A stretch of DNA of 64,000 nt from Bacillota bacterium. GTDB lineage: Bacteria > Bacillota > Clostridia > Christensenellales > Christensenellaceae. Numbering within the stretch: position 1 is the stretch's first letter; every line of letters starts with the position of its first letter. A model generated the notes under the pieces. That model did no database searches. It had not been told where the DNA came from and was given only the letters and a program-made list of their open reading frames with translations. Where the stretch lies: NCBI GenBank assembly GCA_023393165.1, contig JAEWMJ010000034.1, positions 62,001 to 126,000 of the forward strand. Direction: 5' to 3'. Shown here piece by piece: positions 43,299 to 52,503 of the stretch. A program made the position numbers and the translations under genes.

Positions 43299-44459
43299 AT
43301 GAAATTTGCTGAATTGATGCAGGGACTGGATAAAAATATATTTTCCATCCTGGACGACAAAAAACTGGAACGCATAGCGAATGGCCGCGAAGTCATCAAT
43401 CTTTCGGTAGGCACGCCCGATTTTAAGCCGGACGCGCATGTTATGGAAGCGCTGACAAAAGCCGCGCAGAATGCGGATAACTTTAAGTATTCCCTGACGG
43501 ACATGCCCGAACTGACGGAATCGGTCATAGGCTGGTATGAAAAAAGATACGGCGTCATGCTTGACCGGAACGAGATCACATCGGTAAACGGTTCGCAGGA
43601 AGGTATCGGGCATATTGCGCTTACACTCTGCAACCACGGCGACGCCGTGCTGGTGCCCGATCCCGGATATCCCATATTCTCTTTCGGAGCAAAAATGGCG
43701 GGCGCGCGCCTGCTCTTTACCCCGCTGCTGGAAGAAAACAATTTCCTTGTGGATTTTGATTCCATCAGCCCGTCCGAAGCGCACGACGCCAGGCTGATTG
43801 TGGTTTCTTACCCGTCCAATCCCGTGACTGCGGTGGCGGATGCGGAATTCTACGAACGGCTTGTCCATTTTGCAAAAAAATACGGCATCTTTGTGGTGCA
43901 CGACAACGCTTATTCCGAACTTGTTTTCGACGGAAGGCGCGGATCGTCCTTTTTATGCACGAAGGGCGCGAAGGATGTGGGCATTGAATTCAATTCCCTG
44001 TCCAAATCATACAACTTAACGGGCGCAAGGGTATCCTTTGCCCTGGGCAACAGGCGCATGATAGATAACTTTAAGCGCCTGCGTTCGCAGATCGATTACG
44101 GAATGTTCTACCCCGTACAGTACGCAGCGATAGCGGCGCTGAGAGGCCCGCAGGATATCCTGGACCGTAACCGCGCGGGATACCAGGCGCGCCGGGACGC
44201 GCTCTGCGGCGGACTGCGCGAAATAGGCTGGGATGTGAAAAACTCCCCCGCAACCATGTTTGTATGGGCTAAGATTCCATCCAATTATACAAGTTCGTTT
44301 ACGTTTGTATCCGACCTGATCGACAAGACAGGCGTGATATGCACACCGGGATCAAGTTTTGGTCCGCGCGGAGAGGGCTATGTGCGGTTTGCGCTGGTAA
44401 CGCCGCCCGAGACGATGAAACGGGCTGTACAGCTGATACGGGAAAGCCGTATGTTCTAG
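43299..44459 (+). CDS. Class I/II aminotransferase, LL-diaminopimelate aminotransferase-like
   Basis: 386 residues, fold type I. Asn174 (SYPSNPVTAVA), Asp202 and Tyr205 (VVHDNAYSEL), Schiff-base Lys236 in EFNSLSKSYNLTGAR, Arg at the C terminus (GYVRFALVTP). The SKSYNLTG box is typical of the AspC/DapL group, and LL-DAP aminotransferase (lysine/peptidoglycan precursor) is the closest guess; alanine or aspartate transamination is possible. TATAAT lies 23 bases before the ATG and the ribosome site is weak. Confidence 0.85.
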   Translation: MKFAELMQGLDKNIFSILDDKKLERIANGREVINLSVGTPDFKPDAHVMEALTKAAQNADNFKYSLTDMPELTESVIGWYEKRYGVMLDRNEITSVNGSQEGIGHIALTLCNHGDAVLVPDPGYPIFSFGAKMAGARLLFTPLLEENNFLVDFDSISPSEAHDARLIVVSYPSNPVTAVADAEFYERLVHFAKKYGIFVVHDNAYSELVFDGRRGSSFLCTKGAKDVGIEFNSLSKSYNLTGARVSFALGNRRMIDNFKRLRSQIDYGMFYPVQYAAIAALRGPQDILDRNRAGYQARRDALCGGLREIGWDVKNSPATMFVWAKIPSNYTSSFTFVSDLIDKTGVICTPGSSFGPRGEGYVRFALVTPPETMKRAVQLIRESRMF

Positions 44460-44544
44460 GTTTACAAGGCCTTACCGGGACAGATAAAAACATTTACTTA
44501 CAAAACGGGGTTTGGCCCCGTCTTTTATATAAGGGAGATATAAC

Positions 44545-45045
44545 ATGGATATCAATATAGTTCCGATGAAAGAATCCGACTGGCCGGAGGCGGCGGAAAT
44601 CTTCCGCGAGGGAATTGAAACCTGCCTCGCCACATTCGAAACGCATACGCCGGATTACGATACATGGGACCGGGACCATTGCAAACTGTGCAGGCTGGTT
44701 GCGCGCGCGGGCGCGGAAATCGCGGGCTGGGCGGCGCTCTCCCCGGTGAACCGCAGGGCCGCCTATTCCGGCGCAGCGGAAGTGAGCATATATATAAAAG
44801 AAGCTTATAAAAGAAAGGGCGTCGGCATGGCGCTGATGAACGCCCTTATTCCGCTGTCCGAGCGCAGCGGTTTCTGGACGCTGCAAGGATTGATCACCGC
44901 GGAAAACGCTCCAAGCCTTGCCCTGTTTGCAAAATGCGGTTTCCGGGAAGTCGGCTTCCGGGAAAAGATCGGCAGAACGCCCGACGGCATATGGCACGAC
45001 GTGGTATTGATGGAGCGGAGAAGCAAAACCGTCGGTTTGAACTAG
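44545..45045 (+). CDS. GNAT acetyltransferase, phosphinothricin-acetyltransferase-like
   Basis: 166 residues. The start IVPMKESDWPEAAEIFREGIETCLATFE and the acetyl-CoA loop AYKRKGVGMALMNALI (R/Q-x2-G-x-G/A) followed by LQGLITAENAPSLALFAKCGFREVG are typical of the Pat/MnaT group. These acetylate methionine sulfone, methionine sulfoximine or phosphinothricin. The native substrate is unknown. GGGAG stands 8 bases before the ATG. A strong terminator follows. Confidence 0.9.
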   Translation: MDINIVPMKESDWPEAAEIFREGIETCLATFETHTPDYDTWDRDHCKLCRLVARAGAEIAGWAALSPVNRRAAYSGAAEVSIYIKEAYKRKGVGMALMNALIPLSERSGFWTLQGLITAENAPSLALFAKCGFREVGFREKIGRTPDGIWHDVVLMERRSKTVGLN

Positions 45046-45052
45046 AAAAGCA

Positions 45053-45082
45053 AAAAAAAAGCAAGCACGCGCTTGCTTTTTT
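45053..45082. terminator. Bidirectional terminator
   Basis: An A8 run and GCAAGC pair with GCTTGC and a T6 run around ACGC. It is shared by the convergent GNAT and DUF1002 genes. Confidence 0.9.
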
Positions 45083-45092
45083 ATTTCATTTT

Positions 45093-45953
45093 TTATTTAT
45101 TGCCCCCGAAAAGGCCGGAGAACCAATCGCCGATGCCGGCAAAGAAGTCTTTTACATTAGTAAAGAAACCCGAAATGCCGCTGCCTACCTTGCTGACCTG
45201 CGCAAGCTGATCAGCCCACTGCGAAATATCCATTTTCTCAAGCGTACGAACCAGGCTCATGATCTGGCTGAGCTGGTCTTCCGTCAGCTCAATATTCAGG
45301 CCCTTTGCGATATCCAGGATCTGCTGGCGAAGCTCTTCGTCCGTCATATTCTTGGTCTGATCCAGGATGCCTTTTAACTGGTTGATCAGTTCGGTCGCCT
45401 GGTCGCTGCCGATCACTTCCGCAAGATCTCCTGTAACAACCAGTTCCTGCGCGCCCGCTTCTTTTGCGGTTTCTTCCAGCTTTGTGCCGGTTATGTCTTC
45501 ATACGCTTTATAAATGCCCGTAAGCGCAGCGGTTCCCGAAACTTGTTTGGGCGCGGATATCATCACGCTTGCGTCGCTGATCCCTGCCGTAACGAGAGCG
45601 TTGGTATACATATCCTGCGTGCACCAGTTGATATTGTTCGTGCTCACATTCATTCCTTCGCCGTCTTTCAGAGTGGTCAGATAAATGCAGGATAACGCGA
45701 CGTGTCCGATCTTTTCATCCGGAACCAGGCCCGCCAGGTATTGCCTTTCCTCATCGTTGGTTACGGTGATTTCTTTCACGCTTCCCTGTTCCAGATCAAA
45801 ATCCTTGTAAATCTGCGCTTTTTCATCATCGGTCAGATCCGCACCGATGGTCACGCGTTTTTCCCCTTCCTTCACTGCCGCAAACGCGGGAGTTGCAAAA
45901 GCTACCAAACAGATCGCTACAACCAGAACGGCCGCCAAAAATTTCCTAATCAT
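45093..45953 (-). CDS. DUF1002 secreted protein (YpuA-like)
   Basis: 286 residues. Signal peptide MIRKFLAAVLVVAICLVAF ending at AFA. The domain includes TIGADLTDDEKAQIYKDF, SCIYLTTLKDGEGMNVST and NALVTAGISDASVMISAPKQVSGTAAL, the DUF1002 pattern; a helical tail with TDEELRQQILDIAKGLNIELT follows, then a Gly/Phe-rich end. Secreted, function unknown. GGAGGA lies just before the ATG. It is a single gene. Confidence 0.92.
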   Translation of the reverse strand: MIRKFLAAVLVVAICLVAFATPAFAAVKEGEKRVTIGADLTDDEKAQIYKDFDLEQGSVKEITVTNDEERQYLAGLVPDEKIGHVALSCIYLTTLKDGEGMNVSTNNINWCTQDMYTNALVTAGISDASVMISAPKQVSGTAALTGIYKAYEDITGTKLEETAKEAGAQELVVTGDLAEVIGSDQATELINQLKGILDQTKNMTDEELRQQILDIAKGLNIELTEDQLSQIMSLVRTLEKMDISQWADQLAQVSKVGSGISGFFTNVKDFFAGIGDWFSGLFGGNK

Positions 45954-46069
45954 TTTCTCCTCCTTAAACCTCTCAAAAAGTAGCTCGTCCCCACTTTTTG
46001 AATATGTTTTATTATAACATAACAGGACTTAAAGTAAAGCCAAAATATTACTTTCCTGTTACGTATTTT

Positions 46070-46630
46070 TCACAAATAATTTACAAATTCTTTGTTTTTC
46101 AGCATAAAATACGCTTTTAATATGCCGACTTGCGTCTTCGCGTCCTTGATCTCTCCAGAAATTACCATTTCAAAAGCTTCCTGGAACGGAATCTTAACAA
46201 CTTCAAGAAATTCTCCTTCATCCAGGCACTGCTGCGATTTTTCAAGATCCAATGCCAGGTAGATATGCAGCACCTCGGAACAATAAGCCGGAGTCGCCAT
46301 ATATTGGCCCAGCGGAATCAGCTTTCCGGCTGCCATTCCGGTTTCTTCCCTGAGTTCGCGAGCGGCGCAATCCCGGGGATCTTCCCCAGGCCCAAGTTTA
46401 CCGGCGGGAAGCTCCAGCAATTCGGTATGGAACGGATGCCTCCACTGCCTCACGAGATATATATTTTCGTCATGATCCAGCGCGACCACGCTTGCGCCGC
46501 CGTTATGCAGCACCATTTCGCGCGTGGCGGGTTTTCCTCCCGGCAAAAGGATATTATCCACCCGGACGCTGAATACCCTTCCGTCAAAAACGGCTTTTGA
46601 GCCTACAGTTATTTCCTCAAACCTGCTCAA
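46070..46630 (-). CDS. nudF: Nudix hydrolase, ADP-ribose pyrophosphatase type
   Basis: 186 residues. The Nudix box is complete at residues 77-99 (Gly77, Glu83, Arg91-Glu92, Glu95-Glu96, Gly98). EMVLHNGGASVVALDHDENIYLVRQWR at 38-64 and the Pro-containing loop after the box suit ADP-ribose or other nucleotide sugars. It cleaves ADP-ribose to AMP and ribose 5-phosphate. It is divergent from typA over 192 bases. Confidence 0.92.
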   Translation of the reverse strand: MSRFEEITVGSKAVFDGRVFSVRVDNILLPGGKPATREMVLHNGGASVVALDHDENIYLVRQWRHPFHTELLELPAGKLGPGEDPRDCAARELREETGMAAGKLIPLGQYMATPAYCSEVLHIYLALDLEKSQQCLDEGEFLEVVKIPFQEAFEMVISGEIKDAKTQVGILKAYFMLKNKEFVNYL

Positions 46631-46764
46631 TTATTTTCCCCTTCATTTGATTGTTCTTAATCCGCCCTTAAGGCGGAGAATTCAGTTGATATTATAGTAT
46701 AAAAGCGTAAGTACTGCAACAGATGCGCACACTAATTAAAGAAATCTTAATTTTTGAGTGATTA

Positions 46765-46793
46765 TTGTTTACTGATTCGTTTTGTTGTATAAT
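46765..46793 (+). promoter_or_regulatory. Promoter of typA
   Basis: TTGTTT (46765-46770), 17-base spacer, TATAAT (46788-46793), 29 bases before the start codon. Confidence 0.75.
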
Positions 46794-46822
46794 ATGTAGG
46801 TTTATGAAAGGTAGGAACTGAT

Positions 46823-48637
46823 TTGAAGAAAGAAAGCATTCGAAATATAGCCATAATTGCCCACGTCGACCACGGCAAAACGACGCTGGTGGACGAGATG
46901 CTCAAACAGGGAGGCGTATTCCGTGAAAATCAGACGGTCATGGAACGCGTATTGGATTCCAATGACCTGGAGCGTGAACGCGGAATCACTATTCTTGCAA
47001 AAAACACCTCCACGGAATATATGGGCGTAAAAATAAATATAGTTGATACACCCGGACATGCGGACTTCGGCGGAGAAGTGGAACGCATACTCAAAATGGT
47101 AAACGGCGTTGTGCTTCTGGTGGACGCGTTCGAAGGCCCCATGCCCCAGACGCGTTTTGTGCTACAGAAAGCGCTGGAATTAAACCACAGGGTGATCATT
47201 GTTGTCAACAAGGTTGACCGTCCGGACGCACGGTTATCCGAAATACCCAACGAGGTTTTCGACCTTTTAATAGAGCTTGACGCGCACGAAGACCAGTTGG
47301 ACAGCCCCATCGTATACTGCTCGGGCCGCAACGGAACGGCCAGCATGAACCCGTACGAGGAAGGCCAAAACTTAAAGCCGCTGTTTGAAACCATCATCAA
47401 TTATATTCCCGCGCCCGAGGGGGACGAAAACGCGCCGCTGCAGCTTCTGGTATCCTCCCAGGATTATTCGGAGTATGTAGGCCGCATAGGCATCGGCCGC
47501 ATTGAGCGGGGCGCCATCCGCCAGAACCAGGAAGTGGTTTTGTGCGACTACCACGATTCGTCTCTTTCCAAAAAGGCCAAAATAACGGCAATTTACACGT
47601 TTGACGGATTAAAGCGGGCTCCTGTTGAATCGGCTGAAGCGGGAGACATAGTCGCTTTTTCCGGAATAGAAGACTTAAATATCGGCAACACGGTATGCGA
47701 CCCGGCTTTGGTGGAACCCATCCCGTTTGTAAAAATATCCGAGCCGACGGTGGAAATGACGTTCAGTGTAAATAACAGCCCGTTTGCAGGCACCGAGGGC
47801 AAATACGTCACTACGCGCCATTTACGGGAAAGGCTGTACCGCGAATTGCAGAAAGACGTTTCCCTGGGCGTGGAAGATACGGATTCCAAGGATTCATTCC
47901 GCGTGCTGGGCCGCGGTGAAATGCACCTTTCCATACTCATCGAAACAATGCGCCGCGAGGGATACGAATTTATGGTCAGCCCTCCGCGCGTTCTCTATAA
48001 AACCATTGACGACGTTCGCTGTGAGCCTATTGAAACCGTAATCATCGATACGCCGCAGGATACGGTGGGCAGCGTAATTGAAAAACTGGGTAAGCGCAAG
48101 GCTGAACTGAAGAATATGAATCCTTCAGGAGACCGCATGAATCTGGAATTTAAGATCCCCTCCCGCGGTTTGTTCGGCTACCGCAGCGAATTTTTAACGG
48201 ATACGCGCGGCGAAGGCATCCTGAACGCCGTATTTTATGGTTACGAACCTTATAAGGGCGATATTGAGCGCCGCAATTTCGGCTCCCTGATTGCGCATGA
48301 AAGCGGGGAAGCCGTGAGCTACGGCCTGTATAACGCACAGGAGCGCGGCGTACTGTTCGTGACGCCGGGCACTAAAATATACACCGGCATGGTGGTGGGG
48401 TATTCCCCGAAAGCGGAAGATCTGGTGGTGAATGTTTGCAAAAAGAAACAAATGACAAACATACGGGCCGCAGGAAGCGACGATGCCCTGCGTCTCTCTC
48501 CTCCGCGTGTATTAAGCCTGGAAGAAACGCTGGAGTTTATTTCGGATGACGAACTGGTGGAAGTAACGCCCAAGTCGATCCGTATCCGCAAGGCGATTCT
48601 GGATCACCAGCAGAGAATGCGCGCAAATAAGAAATAA
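46823..48637 (+). CDS. typA: Translational GTPase TypA/BipA
   Basis: 604 residues. G1 AHVDHGKTTLVDEML, G2 ERERGITILAKNTS, G3 DTPGHADFGGEVER, G4 VNKVDR. EF-G-like domains II, III and V follow, and a unique C-terminal domain (YSPKAEDLVVNVCKKKQMTNIRAAGSD). It is a ribosome-associated GTPase for assembly and growth under stress. The start codon is TTG at 46823 with GGTAGGAACTG before it. Confidence 0.98.
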   Translation: MKKESIRNIAIIAHVDHGKTTLVDEMLKQGGVFRENQTVMERVLDSNDLERERGITILAKNTSTEYMGVKINIVDTPGHADFGGEVERILKMVNGVVLLVDAFEGPMPQTRFVLQKALELNHRVIIVVNKVDRPDARLSEIPNEVFDLLIELDAHEDQLDSPIVYCSGRNGTASMNPYEEGQNLKPLFETIINYIPAPEGDENAPLQLLVSSQDYSEYVGRIGIGRIERGAIRQNQEVVLCDYHDSSLSKKAKITAIYTFDGLKRAPVESAEAGDIVAFSGIEDLNIGNTVCDPALVEPIPFVKISEPTVEMTFSVNNSPFAGTEGKYVTTRHLRERLYRELQKDVSLGVEDTDSKDSFRVLGRGEMHLSILIETMRREGYEFMVSPPRVLYKTIDDVRCEPIETVIIDTPQDTVGSVIEKLGKRKAELKNMNPSGDRMNLEFKIPSRGLFGYRSEFLTDTRGEGILNAVFYGYEPYKGDIERRNFGSLIAHESGEAVSYGLYNAQERGVLFVTPGTKIYTGMVVGYSPKAEDLVVNVCKKKQMTNIRAAGSDDALRLSPPRVLSLEETLEFISDDELVEVTPKSIRIRKAILDHQQRMRANKK

Positions 48638-48673
48638 AAATCGGCAGATTTCTTAAAAAACGGCTTAAAAACC

Positions 48674-48705
48674 AAGCCGGCAGCGGTACTTGTTGCCGGC
48701 TTTTT
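48674..48705 (+). terminator. Terminator of typA
   Basis: AAGCCGGCA pairs with TGCCGGCTT around an 11-base loop and is followed by a short T run. Confidence 0.85.
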
Positions 48706-48833
48706 ACATTGCACTCGTTTTCCTTACTTTACGCCTTTTTTTCAGCAGATTTATATTTAGTTCCAGAAATTCATTAACTTAATTTCATAAACCGGAATAG
48801 AATATCGCGTAAGTATTCAAGGAGGTTGAACGA

Positions 48834-49640
48834 ATGGCTGCCGTTACATATTCCAACACAGATATAAACCGGTTTTGGCTGCAGATAATAAGCGACGGTA
48901 TTCTCATAGTATACAATGCACTTTCTCCGCTGGAAACGGAAGACGCCAAACAGGCCAGGGCGCTGGCCGACAGGTTTGACGATCTTGCGCTTCGCGCAAA
49001 CCAGGAAGGGGCTGCGGAACAAACAGCCCAAATAAACAGCGAGGCGCTTCAGGCCGCCCAGGATGCCCGCAGATATTTCCTTTATATAGCAAAAAATGTC
49101 GTTACAAAGGATTATTATCTGGATTTGCAGCTGGCAGTGATCAACAACTTTATCAACGAGACGGAAAGATACATAGAACTGCTGAACGCCTTTACGCAGG
49201 GCAAACAGCCGGCATTTGACCCTATCCGGGAGGAAATATTCTGGCTGCCCATTTTTACGCAGCAGAGCAATTACATCTCCGACAATGTGGGCTTTTACCA
49301 GAAAGAAAACAGGGAGAGGGCCCTTAATCTCGCGGATATTTTTAATGAATACTGGTCTTTTTCCAATGTATTGCTCGGATTTTCCCGGATCGGAAGAAGT
49401 GACTTTCCCATAGCCTTGCAGCACCACAGGGCCGTAGTGAACGCATTGACCGATTATTATGAATTCATGACAAGTTTTGTCGCATTGCAGCGGCGGGAAG
49501 CCATAATCGGTTCGATGTCCCTGCTTTATATGGACCGTGCCCGCCGGATGGCATGTTTCTTTTTAACGCAGATGTCGCTTTATTTGGATTTACGGTCACC
49601 GGAATGCGACCCTTACGCCCAGAGGATCAGTTCGGTATGA
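48834..49640 (+). CDS. DUF2935 (CotB-like) family protein, array member 1
   Basis: 268 residues, all-helical. RFWLQIISDGILIVYNALSP opens the first half, and EEIFWLPIFTQQSNYISD (about 133-150) opens the second, an internal repeat typical of DUF2935, which forms two four-helix bundles. A QHH/REHH histidine pair near 197 is a plausible metal ligand with the glutamates. The end CDPYAQRISS is shared by the array. I recall the family also being called CotB-like after a clostridial spore-coat protein. AAGGAGG is 8 bases before the ATG. Co-transcribed with member 2. Confidence 0.85.
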   Translation: MAAVTYSNTDINRFWLQIISDGILIVYNALSPLETEDAKQARALADRFDDLALRANQEGAAEQTAQINSEALQAAQDARRYFLYIAKNVVTKDYYLDLQLAVINNFINETERYIELLNAFTQGKQPAFDPIREEIFWLPIFTQQSNYISDNVGFYQKENRERALNLADIFNEYWSFSNVLLGFSRIGRSDFPIALQHHRAVVNALTDYYEFMTSFVALQRREAIIGSMSLLYMDRARRMACFFLTQMSLYLDLRSPECDPYAQRISSV

Positions 49641-49693
49641 CCCTCAGCCTGGTAGATTCCATTCTTCTATAAAAATTCAAGGAGGTTTAGCCA

Positions 49694-50500
49694 ATGGCTG
49701 CCGTTACATATTCAAATACAGATATTAACCGCTTCTGGCTGCAGGTTTTGGGAGATAACGCCCTCATAATATTAAATATTCTCTCCCCGCAAAGTTCGGC
49801 TGAAATTCGCGATGCAAAAGCGTTAGCCGACCGGTTTGACGCGCTTGCGCTCAGGGCAAACCAGAACCCTACCCCGGAACAGACCGCCCAGTTAAACAAG
49901 GAGGCTTTTCAGGCCGCCCAGGACATCCGGAAATTCTTTATCCATATATTGGACCTTATGCTGACAACCAATTTTCATATCGATATAAAACCCGCGATTA
50001 TAAATTATTTTGTTAACGAGGCCGAAAGATACATGGACCTGCTGAACGCATTCATGCAAAACAAGACTCCGGCCTCTGACCTGCTTAAGGAGGAAATATT
50101 CTGGCTGCCGGCTTTTTCCCTTCAGAACAGGTATATTGCCGATAAGCTAGGTTATTTCCAGGTAGAAAACAGGGAAAAAGCCCGGACTCTGGCCACAGTT
50201 TTGAACAGATATTGGGATTCATCCGTAGAACTGGACGGCATATCCCGGATTGGAACAGAAGATTTTCCCATGGTGCGGGAGCATCACTTGGTTGTAATAG
50301 ACGTACTGAACGGTTATTACAGGTTTTTAAACAACCTTATTACATTGAAGGAAGAAAGAAGACAGTCCGGCTCAATGTCGCTTCTCTATCTTGACCGCTC
50401 GCGCCGGATGCTGTGCCGATTTTTAATGCAGGCGGCCGCTTTTACCGATACAACGGTACCAACCTGCGATCCATATGCCAAAAGGATCAGTGTATATTGA
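49694..50500 (+). CDS. DUF2935 (CotB-like) family protein, array member 2
   Basis: 268 residues, the same length as members 1, 4 and 5. FWL at 14-16, EEIFWLP at 133-139, His-His at 197-198 (VREHHLVV), LLYLDRSRRMLC at 230-241 and CDPYAKRIS at the end. The gap to member 1 is 53 bases and includes the conserved AAGGAGGTTTAGCCA leader. It is followed by a terminator at 50563, so members 1 and 2 form one operon. No signal peptide or membrane segment. Confidence 0.85.
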   Translation: MAAVTYSNTDINRFWLQVLGDNALIILNILSPQSSAEIRDAKALADRFDALALRANQNPTPEQTAQLNKEAFQAAQDIRKFFIHILDLMLTTNFHIDIKPAIINYFVNEAERYMDLLNAFMQNKTPASDLLKEEIFWLPAFSLQNRYIADKLGYFQVENREKARTLATVLNRYWDSSVELDGISRIGTEDFPMVREHHLVVIDVLNGYYRFLNNLITLKEERRQSGSMSLLYLDRSRRMLCRFLMQAAAFTDTTVPTCDPYAKRISVY

Positions 50501-50810
50501 TTCCGGCTTACTCCCCTTATTTCTGAAAGCTATACATTTTTGACTATTCTGCATACCCTTATACGCGGCGGAAGCCGCATTTTTTTTATATTGAAATTGA
50601 TCCGCGGCAAAACCGCGCTTATAAACCGAAAAACCGATGCCGGGTTATACGGCTTTTTAATAAATTAGGGACGGAGTTTTTCCGCTCCTTTTGTTTAATA
50701 AAAAAGGTTTATTCGGCCTGTCCGTCTGGACTCTTCCGCACTTTCTTTCAATACTATATAATATAAGATTTTAAGGATGAACAAGTCCTGAATCTTAGAG
50801 GTAATTTATA
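50501..50810 (+). other. Intergenic region with terminator, hairpins and promoter for member 3
   Basis: 310 bases without a gene. After the terminator at 50563-50588 there is a GCGG/CCGC hairpin near 50592, an imperfect AAACCG/CGGCTTT hairpin near 50628-50660 and a GGAG/CTCC hairpin followed by TTTT near 50675-50697. TATAAT at 50757-50762 with a poor -35 (TTCCGC) is the likely promoter of member 3. Confidence 0.5.
50563..50588 (+). terminator. Terminator after DUF2935 member 2
   Basis: GCGGC-GGAA-GCCGC followed by ATTTTTTTT. Confidence 0.85.
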
Positions 50811-51614
50811 ATGGAAAACAGTATCAGTATTCATACAAGCAATATAAATGATCTTCAATTCGGTTTTCAATTATTGGGCGATTACGCCAGATTCATACTG
50901 AATGCAATAGGACCCGGTTCTATATCCGAAGCGGAAAAGGCGCGTGAATTTATTGCTTTATTTGACAGCAGGTATGCAAGATCCAGGCAGACATTATCCG
51001 GCGATGAATTGAAACAGTTAAACCGGCAGGCATTTGATGATGTGCAGGAGTTCCGCAAATACGTACTCCAGGTTTTAAGGCTTCAAATTTCCAGAACTAT
51101 AGTTATCAATTTAAAACCCCAAACTTTAAATATGATGACGAACACTGCCGAACTGCTTTTGGATGGCCTGAGCGCATATATGCGGAATGCCTTTCCCGAT
51201 ACTGCGCATCTCACAAGTACCTGGCTGCAAAATATTCACATAACCGCTTTGGACATACAAGATAAATTGGGAATATTGTATTTTGAAGAAAAAACCAAAG
51301 CCGGCGGGTTTGCGGACAGATTTTTTGACTTATTCAACAAATCATTGATTATTGACGGTATGCGGCGCACAGGGCTTGAAAATTTGCCGGCGTTTAAACA
51401 GTTTTTCAATCAAATCCGAAAAAATATGCTTGCCTACGCGGAATACCTGGTTGATCTAACCGTTATGATTTCAGCAAAAGAGTACGTCGGAATGCTTACC
51501 CTTCTGGAAGTCGACAGTACATACCGGAGGGTATGCTTTTTTATAACAAAGTTGTCGCTCATTTCGGAAATCGAGCCGCCTGTCTGCGATCCCGCCGGTC
51601 CAAGGCGCGAATAA
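50811..51614 (+). CDS. Divergent DUF2935-like protein, array member 3
   Basis: 267 residues. It aligns end to end with the other members (LLGDYARFILNAIGPG, NRQAFDDVQEFRKYVLQVL, PPVCDP at the end) but has lost key positions. FWL is FGF (QFGFQ), FWLP is TWLQ, the His-His pair is replaced by Phe-containing sequence (AFKQFFNQ), and DRSRRM is DSTYRR. It keeps the length and helical pattern, so it is not a pseudogene but has probably changed function. Own promoter; the ribosome site is AGAGGTAATTTATA-like and weaker than in other members. Confidence 0.75.
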   Translation: MENSISIHTSNINDLQFGFQLLGDYARFILNAIGPGSISEAEKAREFIALFDSRYARSRQTLSGDELKQLNRQAFDDVQEFRKYVLQVLRLQISRTIVINLKPQTLNMMTNTAELLLDGLSAYMRNAFPDTAHLTSTWLQNIHITALDIQDKLGILYFEEKTKAGGFADRFFDLFNKSLIIDGMRRTGLENLPAFKQFFNQIRKNMLAYAEYLVDLTVMISAKEYVGMLTLLEVDSTYRRVCFFITKLSLISEIEPPVCDPAGPRRE

Positions 51615-51647
51615 TATTTTTGACGCCGCCTACACATTATATTTTCT

Positions 51648-52226
51648 TTAAACGCCTTTTGTCCGCAGGCATAAGATGCACCTCTTAAAAACAGCCACGC
51701 CTGCTAATATAACGGATGTATAAAGCAGCGCATTTAAGGCAAATGCGCTCAGAAACCCGGGATTATCGTAAGCCCAGCAGGCCGCAGCCGGGATGAGATA
51801 AAAAAGGACCGCCGCCGCCCTCCCGTCAGCATCGAAGACAAGGGCTTTTCGGCTGTCATTCCCTTTTGTATGGGTCAAAACCCTGGACGTTGAAAGAAAC
51901 ACCAGAAAATCAGCCGCTACAAACACAGTAAACCACACAGGGAGCACACCGGAAATATTGAATAAAACAAACGACGAGATCATAAACAGGAGATCCGCAG
52001 CAACATCCAGCGCAGCACCGAATGCAGTCTGCGCGTGTAAACCGCGCGCCGCAGCTCCATCCAAAAGATCGGTCAGGCAAATCAGCGCAAAAAGAATATA
52101 GGGTCCGGCAGGGATCGCTGTTGATACGTGATTGAACCGTCCTAAAAGCGCACATATGAACTGGATGGTTAAAATGAACCTTAAGGCGGTTAATATGTTG
52201 GGCAAACAGCTTACGCGCTTTTTCAT
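51648..52226 (-). CDS. CDP-alcohol phosphatidyltransferase family protein
   Basis: 192 residues with about six membrane helices. The full family motif is present: Asp53, Asp56-Gly57, Ala60-Arg61, Gly70, Asp74, Asp78 (DLLDGAAARGLHAQTAF). It transfers a phosphatidyl group to an alcohol (PgsA- or Pss-like). The rest is unlike standard PgsA, so the acceptor is unknown. It lies against the direction of the DUF2935 array, between members 3 and 4. Its promoter matches that of the XRE regulator gene at 54250. Confidence 0.88.
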   Translation of the reverse strand: MKKRVSCLPNILTALRFILTIQFICALLGRFNHVSTAIPAGPYILFALICLTDLLDGAAARGLHAQTAFGAALDVAADLLFMISSFVLFNISGVLPVWFTVFVAADFLVFLSTSRVLTHTKGNDSRKALVFDADGRAAAVLFYLIPAAACWAYDNPGFLSAFALNALLYTSVILAGVAVFKRCILCLRTKGV

Positions 52227-52271
52227 AATATCCTTTTATTGATTGACTCCTTTCGAAAAAAACTTAAATAC

Positions 52272-52333
52272 AGTTTAGACATCAATCATGGTTAAGTAAA
52301 GAAATAAATAGTTGCTTTCCGTTAACTGTTGGT
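52272..52333 (-). promoter_or_regulatory. Promoter and conserved upstream boxes of the CDP-alcohol transferase gene
   Basis: On the minus strand: ACCAACAGTT (52333-52324), 15 bases, TTTATTTCTTTACT ending in the -35 TTTACT (52300-52295), 17 bases, -10 TAAACT (52277-52272). The same blocks with the same spacings stand before the XRE gene. Confidence 0.75.
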
Positions 52334-52503
52334 TGCATAACAACGTTTTTTTCAGATTTTGCCTGCCGGCAGGATGAAACAAATGTCTCTTTGTAAAAGG
52401 CGGCCGAATTTCCTATTTACAATAGAACCGATATCCCCGGAACTTAATTCTTCCGAACAGAATAATATAATCCGAATATATTCCTTGGAGGTTTAAGCAT
52501 GGT

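Noticed and set aside
50811..51614. Array member 3 as a pseudogene
   Set aside because: Frame is intact with full length and a promoter-like -10; divergence alone does not show decay.
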